This document shows, piece after piece, positions 1 through 28,582 of a stretch of DNA of 64,000 bases. The stretch is taken from NCBI GenBank assembly GCA_943735955.1, contig OX030964.1, positions 3,927,099 to 3,991,098 on the forward strand, written 5' to 3'. Every line of letters begins with the position of its first letter. Positions within the stretch are counted from its first letter, which is position 1. Source of the DNA: Piscicola geometra. Lineage: Eukaryota; Annelida; Clitellata; Hirudinida; Piscicolidae. The notes under the pieces are model-generated. The model made no database searches. It worked only from the letters and a program-made list of their open reading frames with translations, and was not told the DNA's origin. The position numbers and the translations under genes were made by a program.

Positions 1-8474
<8,474 letters not shown>

Positions 8475-9675
8475 AGCGATGAAGGAGGGGGGTGTTGATA
8501 GTGTGAAGGTGTTGATAGTGTGAGGGTTGTGAGATGGTTAGGGTAATGAGGTTGCGGGTGTTTTGAGGTTATGGTAGCGGGCAGTGAGATGAAGGTTAGG
8601 GTTGGGAAATTTTATTGATGGGCCCGGATTGAAAGTGTGTAGGGGGTAGACTTGAAAATACAAATTCGAAGTTAGAATTTTTAAAGGAGGGGGTAGATTT
8701 TTTTGGTGGTTGTCAAAATTGTATTCGGCTGTTTCAATGGCTGGATGAAAGGTGGGTGAGTCTTTTGGATAGATTATAAACCCATTAATACACCCATTAA
8801 TTATAAAACAATTACTCTAAATCTATTTATTATTTATTTTTAAAATTACATTAATCATCATCATTATCACAATCACCAGCATCCCAATCGTGAACTAACC
8901 ATGTTTCAATTCATCTCATTTTTAACTTAGTTTTTTTGGAATTTACAAACGTTTTTCTAACTTTTGAAATTAACTTTTCTAGTTTTTTAACGTTTTTTTA
9001 CTAATTTTTAACAAATTCAGACATGCTCATTGTTTTTAACTTTTGCCGACTAATTTTTCTGTTTTTTATTTTTTTTTACTTATTTAATTTGATAATTAGT
9101 TTTTTTTAATTCCGAAAACTAGTTTCACAGTAGAACTGTTAACAATCACGACATGATCCTTTTCTCTCTATCGTAGTAGTCTAATTTAATAACATTAGCA
9201 GTGCACTTAACTTTTTAATTCTAAATAATTTTTTAATTAAATACTTGATTTAATTTAATTTTAACGAATTTTGGTTTTAAAGTAAATTAATTATATATTA
9301 TCGTACAAATTAATTACAAATCATGTAAAAGTCTAAACAATTTTAAAGATGTATTCGTGTTCTTTGTCATGAAGCTTTGTAGTATCTTGAGTTTGATTGC
9401 CTTGTACTGTCTTTGAGATATTTCTATTTCAACGCGCGAAAATACACTAATATAAATTAAAATAATATCAATAATTAGTCATTGTTATTTAATAGTTATT
9501 AATATATCTAATTATATTCTCATGTTTTTAGTGCTATTGAGCCTCTAAATACTAATGTTTATATACACTTTGTATACACAAATATTTCTTTTCTTATCAA
9601 ACGCTAAATATTTAAGATACCTATTTTCTACTGGTGGAGGTAGTTGTAGTAGTAGTAGTAGTAGTAGTAGTAGTT

Positions 9676-9747
<72 letters not shown>

Positions 9748-11323
9748 TGAGTAGTAGTAGTAGTAGTAGTATTTTAGTAGTAGTAGTAGCCGTTCTAATA
9801 TTATTAGTATTAGTCGCATTAGTAATATTAGTATTTTGTATAATAAAAACATGTGGTTTAGCGGCTTGTATAGAAGCACACAGGGAAGGGTTTAGCATCA
9901 TTTCGTCATCAAGCGTTGAAAACTTGCGTGAAACACACTCTATATTACAGTTTTAAAACATTTGCTTTGAAATATCTTGAAGTTTTTCTCAGTTTTGGCT
10001 GTTTGGCAGTGGCTGTTGGGCAGCGGATCGAAGTAGAAAGGGCTGATAAAAGACAGTAGTTTTGGGTCGGCTAGCTGGAGAATCTGAGTGGTGTGGCAAA
10101 ACAGTCTTTTTAGGTTTTTAAAGAATTGATTTATACGACGCACAGTTTGAAAATTAGAATTTCGTGATAGGCACTTAATGGAATAAATAATATTAGTATA
10201 AATGAATTACCATATTAATGGTTGCTAATAATAATAATGATAATAATAATATTATTATTAATATTATTATTAATATTATTATTAATATTATTATTGGCTG
10301 CATGAATGGCTTTGTGTGTGGAAGGCTGCTGATTCCGCATTGCTTCCTTTCGCCTTGCCTCCACTGAGCTTCTGTTATAAAATAAAATAAAAAATCTTAT
10401 TATTTTAATTCTTTAATAATGAATATTATTATGAATATTGTTATAAAAACAAAAGTAATTTTTTCTTCTTCTAATAATGACTTGTTTTTTCTCATTTTTG
10501 TTTGCTTCAAGAACCATTAAAAGGAATTAGAGGCGTGTTTGGGAGTTTTCACTGAGTTTTCTAACGTTACAGCAATCCCAAAGAGAAAGGCAATTCAAAC
10601 GGATACTAAAGATGCTGAATATACAACATTTTATAGCCTATAATGATTTTTATAACTTATATTTATAAATAAATTGTTTTATTAGTTTTTAAACTCGTTT
10701 TTCATTATTCATTTAATCTGCAAAGTAGGGAAATTTGTTTAAAAGTGGAATAAAAAGGCTTAATACTAAATTGTTGTAGAAAAAAATTGTTTCAAACTTT
10801 TTCAAAGTTTTGTTACATCTTTTTTCTTCGCCTTTATTACCTTCTTGCCGCTAAGTAATTGCGCGCAGTGCATTGGCATGAAATGTTTTTGAAAAAAAAT
10901 CGAACTACCTAAAGGTGATTGTAAGGTGAATTTTTGGGGTTTTTAAAGGCAAGTTGATAATAAAAATTTGGAAAAATATCTAAGTTTATTTCTATTATTA
11001 CTTCCGTTTATTGAGCTTTGAACTTATTCAATTAAAAATTAACTTGAATTAATGAAATAATTATAATTATTCATTTCGAAGTTTTTCGTTTACCGGAAAT
11101 TTAATTATTAAAGGCTATCGAAATGGGCGAAATTACTTTTTTTAAACATAATTGAAATTACGTAATGTTTTTTGCGTGACCAGTAAATTTTATTAAATTT
11201 GAACTAAATTTTCTTCGATAAGTTTGAAGCATAAAATCCACAAAAAAAGTGGGTAAGACAAAAATGTTTCCCAAATTGTTTTCTTCATTGTTTTGGTGAG
11301 CATCCTAATACACATACATGCAG
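8475..11323. other. Spacer between the two alternative PMCA tails
   Basis: Mostly AT-rich. It would be 3' UTR and flank for the first isoform, and intron for the second. It holds (AGT)n at 9642-9784 and an (AATAATATTATT)n block at about 10206-10296. No other coding signal is convincing; poly-Ser or poly-Tyr frames over the AGT tract are repeat by-products. Confidence 0.6.
9642..9784 (+). repeat. (AGT)n microsatellite
   Basis: About 45 near-perfect AGT triplets with a few interruptions (tgt, atg). Confidence 0.9.
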
Positions 11324-11798
11324 ATCAGAGTGGCTAACGTCTTTCACGAGCCTGGAAAGGTTAGGGTCATCATTTTGAGTAAATCAATATAGTACATCTA
11401 GCTTCAAACCACATACGTACAATTTATGTGTTCATCCTAGAATGTTTTTTTTTCGTCTTCAAATTATATAAAATTTATAAATTATTCATAAACACAACAC
11501 CGTCCGTCCAACCACACTACAATTAGTTCAACCACACCCCCACCAATCCAACCATACTACCAATTCAAACACTACCCCATCATTATCCAATCTAACCCCC
11601 ACCTACACGACCAATCTAACCCCAAAATCCATCGAACTCCATCAGCAGATTCCCTATTCCAACCGTACAAGACCTTCGTTTTCATCGCTCGCCAAGGCCT
11701 CCACCACCAGTGACGGTCGAGACTCCTTCGATGCTGGCAAGAGCGTCGTGAAAACGTCGCAAAACTCGACCACTACTCCTGCAACCACGAATGCATGA
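11324..11798 (+). CDS. ATP2B: Alternative C-terminal exons of the PMCA gene
   Basis: Two small exons, 11324-11359 and 11649-11798, joined in phase 0. The first encodes IRVANVFHEPGK, a second version of the IRxAN-F motif that begins the exon at 8286. The second encodes 49 Ser/Thr-rich residues and stops at 11796-11798. Both sets start in phase 0, so either can be spliced to the exon ending at 6664, directly after the first half of the calmodulin-binding segment. This is the place where vertebrate PMCA genes make their a and b isoforms (splice site C, established knowledge). The inference is that the gene makes two pumps with different regulatory tails. Acceptors are ...catgcag and ...atcagcag; the donor of the small exon is gttagg. 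Transcript data would decide whether both are used. Confidence 0.8.
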
Positions 11799-14612
11799 CG
11801 ATGATGATGATGATGATTTTGGATGATAATGATAATGATGATTTGGGGTAATGATAATTGAGGATGATGATGATGATGATGATGCAAAGGGGGAGGCTAA
11901 TGGTGTTGGATCAGTGTTATGGTTGTAGTTTTAGTGTGAAGGTCTTAGAAAAGTTGTTTTTTGAAATTAGAGAGATAGTTGTGGCTTGGAGTGTTGGTAC
12001 TGATTGTGCTTATTGTATGGTGATGATTTTGATCCCGAAGTGGCGGTGGTGGTGCTGATGCTGATAGTGGCTTCTGGTCACGATGCCATTGCAGTTCTCG
12101 AAGTTCAGATGCTCAGTAAGGCATCTTTGAGAACTCATACAAATAGTAATTATTTGTTAGTTTTAATTTTTTATTATTTTTTATAATTAATTTTTTTAAT
12201 AATTTTTTATTTTTTTTATTTTTTTATATTTAATATTATTTTGCAATTTTTATTTATTTAATTATTTTTTTTGTTTTCTATATTATGAATATTATTGTTA
12301 TTCGCCATTATCAGTATTTTTATTTCCATTTCTAGTAAGTAGTATTACTTTAAAAAAGATTGTTTATAGCCATTATTATTTTTAACACTAGCTGTTATTG
12401 GTATTTTATATATTTATTTTTATCATCATTAATCTTATTAATATTATTAGTTTGAATACTCTCATTGTATATCTATACAGAATGAATACATCAACACTGC
12501 TATACTTTTTATTGTGGCGTCTCTTGGTTGCACGCTGATCTCAAATGGCTACACGCCTGCAGTGTTTTTATTTAATTTATTTATTTTTATTAAAAAACTA
12601 ATAAATTTTTTTTCTTCTTTTTATTGACAGTTTTATTATTACGGATATTATTATTATTATTATTATTATTAATGCTTGTGAATGATTTGCTTGCATTTTC
12701 TTTTTGGATGTATCAATGTATAAAAAAACGTATTTTGGAAGATGGTGCTGGGAAGGTGGGTTAGTGGTGATGGAATGAATAGATCGAGGGAGATGGGGTG
12801 GATCGTGAAATGCATGGTTGAATCGATGAATGGTTGGATGGATGGTGGAATGATTGGGGTAATTAATAATTCGATGAATGGCTGATGAATTTGTGCATGA
12901 ATTTAGGTATCCAATATAACCGTTTTTAAATCGAATTCGTTGCCATCGATTATATCATTTATAGTTGATTATAAATTTTTAATATTATCTTGGAGTATTA
13001 TTATATGCTATTATTTTATATTATATATCCTTCACCCTCGTTTCACATCCTCCCACATCCACAGGCCTTTTTTCCACTTCTTTTTTGTCAACGCTTTTAG
13101 CCTCAAGCATTTATACAAGCGTGTGATTATATATAGATACTTTTAATATATTTAAATATATAATTATTTATTTCAATACATATATATGTATAATTTTATA
13201 TTTTATTAAAACATAAAATTATATTTAAATTACTAGGTATATTATGAAGTTAATTGCAAACGTTGATATACGTGTGAATGAGTGCATGCGTGCGTGCCTT
13301 TAATTCGATTAGGAAGCAATTAAAGGCGTCTAATTACGTTACTAATTAGTCGTTAACTTGAATTTAATTGGTTCTGCGAATCAACAAAACGCATTTAAAA
13401 CCTTTTTCACTTGTTTTTCTCTTTCATAATTAACACCTCACTCAAAAGGCTCGACTATCAACTTCTCTAGCTCTTGTATTGACTTTCTTTAATTAATTTA
13501 ATTAGGCGCTTTTAATTAGCATGAATTTAGCGCTAATTAAATCAATTATTTATCGCTTCTTTACACACTCATTCACTCACCCGTCTACTGCCTGTATCCT
13601 TATTTTCTTAGACATGGTTGTGACATGAGTTGCTGTTGCAGATGGTATGATGATGAAAGATGAAGAGATTAAAATTGCAAAAAATAAGGTTAACTGGGGG
13701 AAATTTATAGAGAGAGAGAAATGGTGAAAGAAAAAAAGAGGGTAAGAAAGAAATTTATAAAAGGGGAGGAGAGCTCTCGTTAATCAAAAGACATCATTGC
13801 AGACCCCTCCTTTCAAAGTTTGAAAAGTGTTTTAGAAGCAGCTTGAAGGCCTATATCATTCTCTCATTAACCGTCACTTCATCGTTATATTGTGTACCCC
13901 CTTCATCATACTTTGTACATCACAATGTGCACACTTTGATTACCTGCTTAACTCTACTGTAGTACAACTAGGCGTACGCATGCGTACACTAGGTTGACAA
14001 GAATGTATGCTCTATCGCCGTAGTGTTTAAACCCTTTTTAATGGCTATCATGAAAATATATTCATAGTAGCAAAAATGATAATAATAATGAAGTTTTATT
14101 ATTAACTTATTATGCGCTCTAGATTAATATAGACTGAATAGTCGCAAGTCTTAACCTCGTTAAAAATGAAATGCCCAAAAGACACAGGCTTCAATTGAAC
14201 GCTCAGCCAACGGTTCCAGCCGCTTATAAACACAAAGGTCGTTAGGCCTCTGTAAAGTAGCATCGACATTGCCGCACATCTTCCTTTGTTGTCCGTTGGA
14301 CTGATTAAGCGAACGGGCATGATAGGAGTTTGCACGCATGGCTCCGAACCTGATTTGTTAAACTTTGTTTTTAACGTTCTTTTCGTTGCCTTTTCACTTA
14401 GAGACTTTTTTATTTGATAATGAGATCTTAAGTTTGTAATTGTGTTGAAATAAATTGAGTTGGAAAATAATCAGTTTTATTGATATATTTTTAGTTTAAA
14501 ACAAAAAATATTCTTTTTTCTGATTCCGGGACTTACATTAATCGGGTACAGATGTCTTTTTCAGTACAATCTATCAAGAAACAATTCGGCAAACAAAAGA
14601 AAAAAATAAATT

Positions 14613-14807
14613 ACCACAAAACACCATGTATAGAAGCGCAGCTGTTTTTCAATGCTAAAAATTTTTTAACAATTAATTAATAAAATAGACAAGTTAGATC
14701 GTGAGTAACCCTATTTTGCTATCGTAAAATCTATAGATTCATGTCATAAATTTTTAAAAGTGAAAATGTGAGCCAAAAAGGTGCGCACTATATATGATGT
14801 TTTACGG
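14613..14807. mobile_element. MITE-like element with inverted ends (copy 1)
   Basis: The left end, acaaaacaccatgtata..., mirrors the right end, gtgcgcac...tgatgttttacgg. Related ends occur at 55593 and at 61280-61395, so this is a dispersed short inverted-repeat family. It has no coding capacity. Confidence 0.55.
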
Positions 14808-15766
14808 AAAGGAAGTAGGAAAAAGTTTCAGTTGCAATCTCCTATTGCCATCAATTTAGCACTGTTCAAGAAATTAAAATTCATGGATGAATGAATTTAC
14901 ATGCATGGACGATTTGTTCATAGAATTGTGTGTCTTAGGATGCATTCTTGATGGAAGGAAGCTGAGGCTGGTGAATTCTCTGGTGAATGAGAATGAATGA
15001 TTGAATGAAAGAACGAATGAGTTAATGAATAAAAGAATGAATGAGTAAATGAAGGAAGTAAAGGATTCTTTGAAGAAGGCAATACTATGTCATTCTTGTT
15101 TAAAACAAACACATTCAATCTTCAAAGCGGACCCTGTCTTTAAGAGTGCATGATGATGATGATGATAAAGATGATGAGGATGCCGATGATGATGATCATC
15201 ATCATACATGCGTTGCTTCAAAATAGGACAATAGAATTTTTGTTCCATTAGATAGAATGCTGGCAAAAAATATTTCAAAAAACGATTATTTTCTATATTA
15301 AATCTGCTAAAACCAACTATACTGCAATACGCTCAGACGAGTATATTTTAAATGTGGGAAGTTACTTCGCTAAAAGACATGACGGTTGAGAAAATAAAAG
15401 CACTTTATATTCTATTTTTGTACGCCTATTTTTAAAGCCATTTATTTTTTATCTTTACGTAGGAGCTTATTTGCAGTGAAAGAGTGAAACTAACTTATAT
15501 TTTCGTCTTTTTAATGTATTCTCATCGGATTTAAACTCAATTAAGACGACATTTAGCTGTTACGAGTGTTACATAATCCTGTACACTTGTTGTACATATT
15601 TGTAGTTGTACATTGGGAGTACATCATCTGCGTACACAACTCAACAGCATTTCTGCATATAGTTTCACTGTTTTTTCTTCAAACTGAAAGCATTCATGAC
15701 GTTGAAATGTCCATGATGTCACAATGACATGACAACTCCAAGCACTGATGACTCTGTCTTGAGTCT

Positions 15767-16056
<290 letters not shown>

Positions 16057-16136
16057 ATGACTAATTAAATACGAAGTTATGTCTATTGGCGAGCTACTAA
16101 TGATACTGATGTTTACTTGGTGACATGAGAAAAATG

Positions 16137-16320
16137 ACGATGAATACCAGGATGATGATGAAGATGATGAAGATGTCAAGGATGATAATGATGGCAAAAA
16201 TGATGCTGATGAGGATGATTATGGCAAGGATAATGATGATGGCAAGGATGATGATGATGGCAAGGATGATGATGATGGCAAGGATGATGATGATGGCAAA
16301 GATGATGATGATGATGATGC
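16137..16320 (+). repeat. GATGATGGCAAG minisatellite
   Basis: Imperfect units of 15-18 bases (gatgatgatggcaag) with flanking GATG repeats. Confidence 0.85.
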
Positions 16321-17423
16321 AATTGAACGTGCATAAACGAATGCTTATAAATCGACTCTTTGAAATACCGACACGGGACATTTGTATATTTTTATCCTAT
16401 ATTTTTCGTCCATCTAGAACTTTACTTATTGCAACCTTCAGCCTTTGAAGAAATGTTACTCTAGATGTTAGCTTAATTAATTGTAGTTGTAAGTACCGCA
16501 ATACTAGATGTGCAAAAGTTTAATTCGCAAATATATTGAAAAAACATTTAATACTCTCGAGTATATTTTATTTTATTAAACTTATTTTTACATTTTTAAT
16601 TATCTTTGAAATAAAATTTAGACAAATGCTTAGACGCAGAAGTTAGATTTTTGAGTGAGTGTTCCGAAATCTGTTACATCAGCGTGTCTTTATGTTTCAT
16701 TGCTAGCCTTTTCTTTTTGTCTTCACACGCGATTACGCAAGGAAACCGTTAATCGCTTGCATTTATTTATTGAAAACACTCATTCGGTAATCATTTTCAC
16801 AGAGCTTGTTTCAACTTTATACAAAGTAGAAGAGAAGATTTAAGTTGATTAAACATAAATTTAATTTTCTAATGATAACTCCAAGCTTAGTTATCTCTAA
16901 TATATATGTATTCTTCCTCGCATTTCTAGTTCATAAAGGTTATACTGCATGTGTGTGTTTTCAAGGCTTGTGCGCCAAACTTCGACCCTTTTATCTTTAT
17001 AGATTTGAACCACTCTTGCGAAAATTAGTATTTTTCTAAATTTATGTGTATTAAAATTAATAATATTATTGGTTAAATAAAGTTTAAAAGAATCTCTAAT
17101 AATCTCATTATTTTAAAAATAAGTGGAAATATAACTTTTATCAACTATTTTAAATACACTTTTAAAAATAAAGAGAAAATTTAGTTACCGTAAATTAACA
17201 GATTGTTCGGACACTCATAATCTTCAGACACCATATTTTATGTGGAAAATATATTCGTTTTAAGGTATTTTGTTTAAAGATAAGTTTTAAAAACAAGATA
17301 ATTCTACTGTGGTATTTATGGTATTTTTGATATTATGACTAGTTTAAGTTGACTGAAAATAGAAAGTCTAATGAGCGAAGAACTTCTATATATATCAATT
17401 TTTTTTAATTTACATACGTTAAA

Positions 17424-17440
17424 TACCGTAAAAGACACCA
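17424..17440 (+). promoter_or_regulatory. Candidate snRNA proximal element upstream of U4 copy A
   Basis: taccgtaaaagacacc lies at about -69 to -53 from the RNA start, the usual distance of a proximal sequence element. It is kept at 27424 and 38584 at the same distance. Because the whole flank is duplicated, this is weak evidence. Confidence 0.3.
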
Positions 17441-17492
17441 CAAGTTGAAATAACTATTTTCTTCATATATTACAACAAAACTCTCGATTATC

Positions 17493-17637
17493 AGCTTTGC
17501 GCAGGGGTAGTACCATAGCCAGTGAGGTTAAAACCGAGGCGTGGTTATTGCTAGTTGAAAACTAAACCCAATACCCCGTGGTGTGCTCCCCTCGAGGAAG
17601 CCCATCACAATTTGTGAACGCCCTACCCGGGCTGACC
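17493..17637 (+). ncRNA. U4 spliceosomal snRNA-like gene, copy A
   Basis: About 145 bases that follow U4 snRNA from end to end. Seen: the 5' end AGCTTTGCGCAG that pairs with U6; the 5' stem-loop with the kink-turn pieces GTGAGG and CCGAGG (17522-17539), the binding site of the 15.5K protein; TTATTGCTAGTTGAAAAC and CCCAATACCCCG; a central stem; an Sm site AATTTGTG (17609-17616); and a 3' hairpin GCCC-tacc-CGGGC. Known U4 has AATTTTTG as Sm site; AATTTGTG is the U1-type variant. U4 holds U6 inactive in the U4/U6 particle. The gene sits about 0.6 kb upstream of phosphatase copy 1, on the same strand. Confidence 0.87.
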
Positions 17638-18083
17638 AGCAATCAATGTTTCAATTCTCTTCACAAACTAGTACTGTCTATTTTAAGTAATCTATAAGGC
17701 TGAAATTTTTTGATGATTTTATACTTATTCTCGTGAAATATAAAACCTAACGTTTTAAGTGAAAAATTTTAAAATTGGGAAATTTGAATTAATGAAATTT
17801 AAGCAGAACAATTGCCAATTGTTAGAAATTGTTGAATTTACTTCCTAAACACCATACGCCACGACTCCCATTGATAGCTATGCTTTTTTTTAAACACTTA
17901 TGCTTACTAGCAGACGGAAAATATAAAATATAAAGTTGCACTGTCACAGTTCAGGCAGCCTCAGCCAATGCCTTTGAAATTATATTCAGTTGAAAAAGCA
18001 ACAAAATACTTGAGTAACAAGGTCCATCTTGCCGTGGCATTTACTTTTCCGAAGAGACCTCGACAAGTTATTGATCAGAAGTG

Positions 18084-26401
<8,318 letters not shown>

Positions 26402-27492
26402 AACAAAAGCATCCATCCATTATATGATCCGAGCAAACTGAACAAGGAACAGTTCTGTTTTGCCAGACGTGGTTGCTATTGCAGTCAATCAAACAATCAA
26501 TCACTAATGATTTGTATAGCGCCCTTTACTAAGTGAACAAAAGCGCTCTTCAAATAAATTTGTTAAATAAAACGGTTTTTAGACCACTACCAATATATGT
26601 AAATATATCAATTTAAATATATATATAAAAAACAGTAACACCTTATTTGCTAATTTTTGTATGCGAGTTTTTGATTAGCCTACATTTCTAATATATTTGC
26701 AATTTCTAAACTCGTTTTATTTCTAAATGTAAAAAAATGTTCAAAATAAAACATGAAGAACTCTATTTGATAAATGATAGCGTCCTAAAATGATAATTTT
26801 CCTATGTGATTAAATAATATAGACGTCTTTTCGGGAAAATAAATAAATATTTGAGCTACTTGTGTTTTTGTGATGAGAAATAGAGAATATATGAAGAATG
26901 CTTGTAAAACTTTTTAATATAATTATTTCATAAATATTTTTGAGTTGAAAATTAAACGCTAAACATTTACTCTTAGACTTATTCTATTAATTCACTTTTA
27001 AAAGCTCCATCTTTCCATCTATCTCTCTATTCATCTCTCCATTCATCCTTCCAAAAAAATTAATGTTTGAGCTACTTGTGTTTTTATGATTAGAAATGGA
27101 GAATGTATGAAGAACGCTTTTTAAAATTTTAAATATAACTATTTCATAAATATTTTTGACTTGAAAATTAAAAGCTAAACATACACTCTAAGACTTTATT
27201 CTATTAATTCACTTTCAAAGATATGTTTTAAAAACAAGATAATTCTACTGTGGTTTTTATGGTATTTATGATATTATGACTAGTTTGACTGGAAATAGAA
27301 TGTCTTATGAGCGAAGAACTTCAATATATATCAAATTATAAATTGTAAAAATTATTTTAAACACTTTTTTTTACAATTTACATTTTATTAAACGTGTGCG
27401 ATATACTTTTAATTTACGTTAAATACCGTAAAAGACACCGCAAGTTGAAATAATTATTTTCTACATATATTACAACAAAACCCTCCAATACC
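26402..27492. other. 3' flank of phosphatase copy 1
   Basis: Two AATAAA signals at 26553-26558 and 26566-26571 probably end the transcript. tatagcgccc...aagcgctct at 26515-26550 recurs elsewhere in the window. A 216-bp near-tandem duplication follows (first copy 26851-27066, second from 27067), starting at ttgagctacttgtg. No gene is seen before the U4 copy. Confidence 0.6.
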
Positions 27493-27637
27493 AGCTTTGC
27501 GCAGGGGTAGTACCATAGCCAGTGAGGTTAAAACCGAGGCGTGGTTATTGCTAGTTGAAAACTAAACCCAATACCCCGTGGTGTGCTCCCCTCGAGGAAG
27601 CCCGTCACAATTTGTGAACGCCCTACCCGGGCTGACC
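27493..27637 (+). ncRNA. U4 spliceosomal snRNA-like gene, copy B
   Basis: Identical to copy A across the whole RNA except one A-to-G change just before the Sm site (27604). The ten bases upstream of the start differ between copies, while the RNA itself does not, which favours real RNA genes. Sm site at 27609-27616. Confidence 0.87.
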
Positions 27638-28582
27638 AGCAATCAATGTTTTAAATAATTATATCTATCTTCCAAAACTGTGATTTGAAGTAATGTGTAT
27701 TTTTTTATGATTAGATATTTAATTATGTTAATTTAAATGTTACCCAATTTAATTTGAGTTACACGATATGAAACTTATATCTTATATACTTATTAAATTA
27801 CTATTATCATTTTCCTCAGTCAAGGGTGAAATTAAAATTTCTACAAATATTTAAAAAAAAAATTTGCAAACTGACTTTTCAAACGTATTTATTCGGTCTT
27901 TCTTAAGGGATTGGCAACATTACTTATACAGTTGTGTTTCCTTTCCCACCTCCCCACCCGGTCAGTTCTCTGCATGTTTCAAACTTTACGGTGGGAAGGG
28001 TTGTCTCACTGTTGTGAGAAAGATGAAATAAAAGAAGAAATATTTTTCGAAAACAAGTTTTCTTATTCACTTCTCATATTGTCTTTGATTGGGCTGACCA
28101 GCAATCAATGTTTTAAATCGTTTTAATTGTCTCTCTTAAACGGGCTGCCCAGCAATCAATGTTTTAATTCTCTTCACAAACTAGGACTGTGTATTTTAAG
28201 TAATCTATAAGGCTGAAATTGTTTGATGATTTTATACTTATTCTCATAAAATATAAAATATATAAGTGAAAATTTTTAAAATTGGGAAATTTGAATTAAT
28301 GAAATTTAAGCAGAACAATTTTTAGAAATTGTTGAATTTACTTCCGAAACACCATACGCCACGACTCCCATTGATAGCTATGCTTTTTTTAAACAATTAT
28401 GCTTGCTAGCAGATGGAAAATCTAAAATATAAAGTTGCACTGTCATAGTTCAGTCAGCCTCAGCCAATGCCTTTGAAATTATATTCAGTTGAGGAAGCAT
28501 AAAAAGACTTGAATAACAAGTTACATCTTGCTGTGGCATTTACATTTTCGAAGAGAACTCGACAAGTTATTGATCAGAAGTG
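27638..28582. other. Spacer between U4 copy B and phosphatase copy 2
   Basis: Holds an insertion, compared with unit A, flanked by partial copies of the U4 3' end and its downstream sequence (gctgaccagcaatcaatg at 28090 and a variant at 28144). From about 28150 it matches the upstream region of copy 1, which probably holds the promoter. Confidence 0.6.

Noticed and set aside
9545..9956. Poly-Ser, poly-Leu and poly-Tyr frames on both strands
   Set aside because: Direct translation of the AGT microsatellite, with no splice or start context.
12940..13146. Plus-strand open frame of 68 codons
   Set aside because: AT-rich hydrophobic translation with no motif and no splice sites; probably chance.
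14102..14335. Minus-strand open frame of 77 codons
   Set aside because: No family recognised, no splice context, and no similarity to anything else in the window; such a length can arise by chance.
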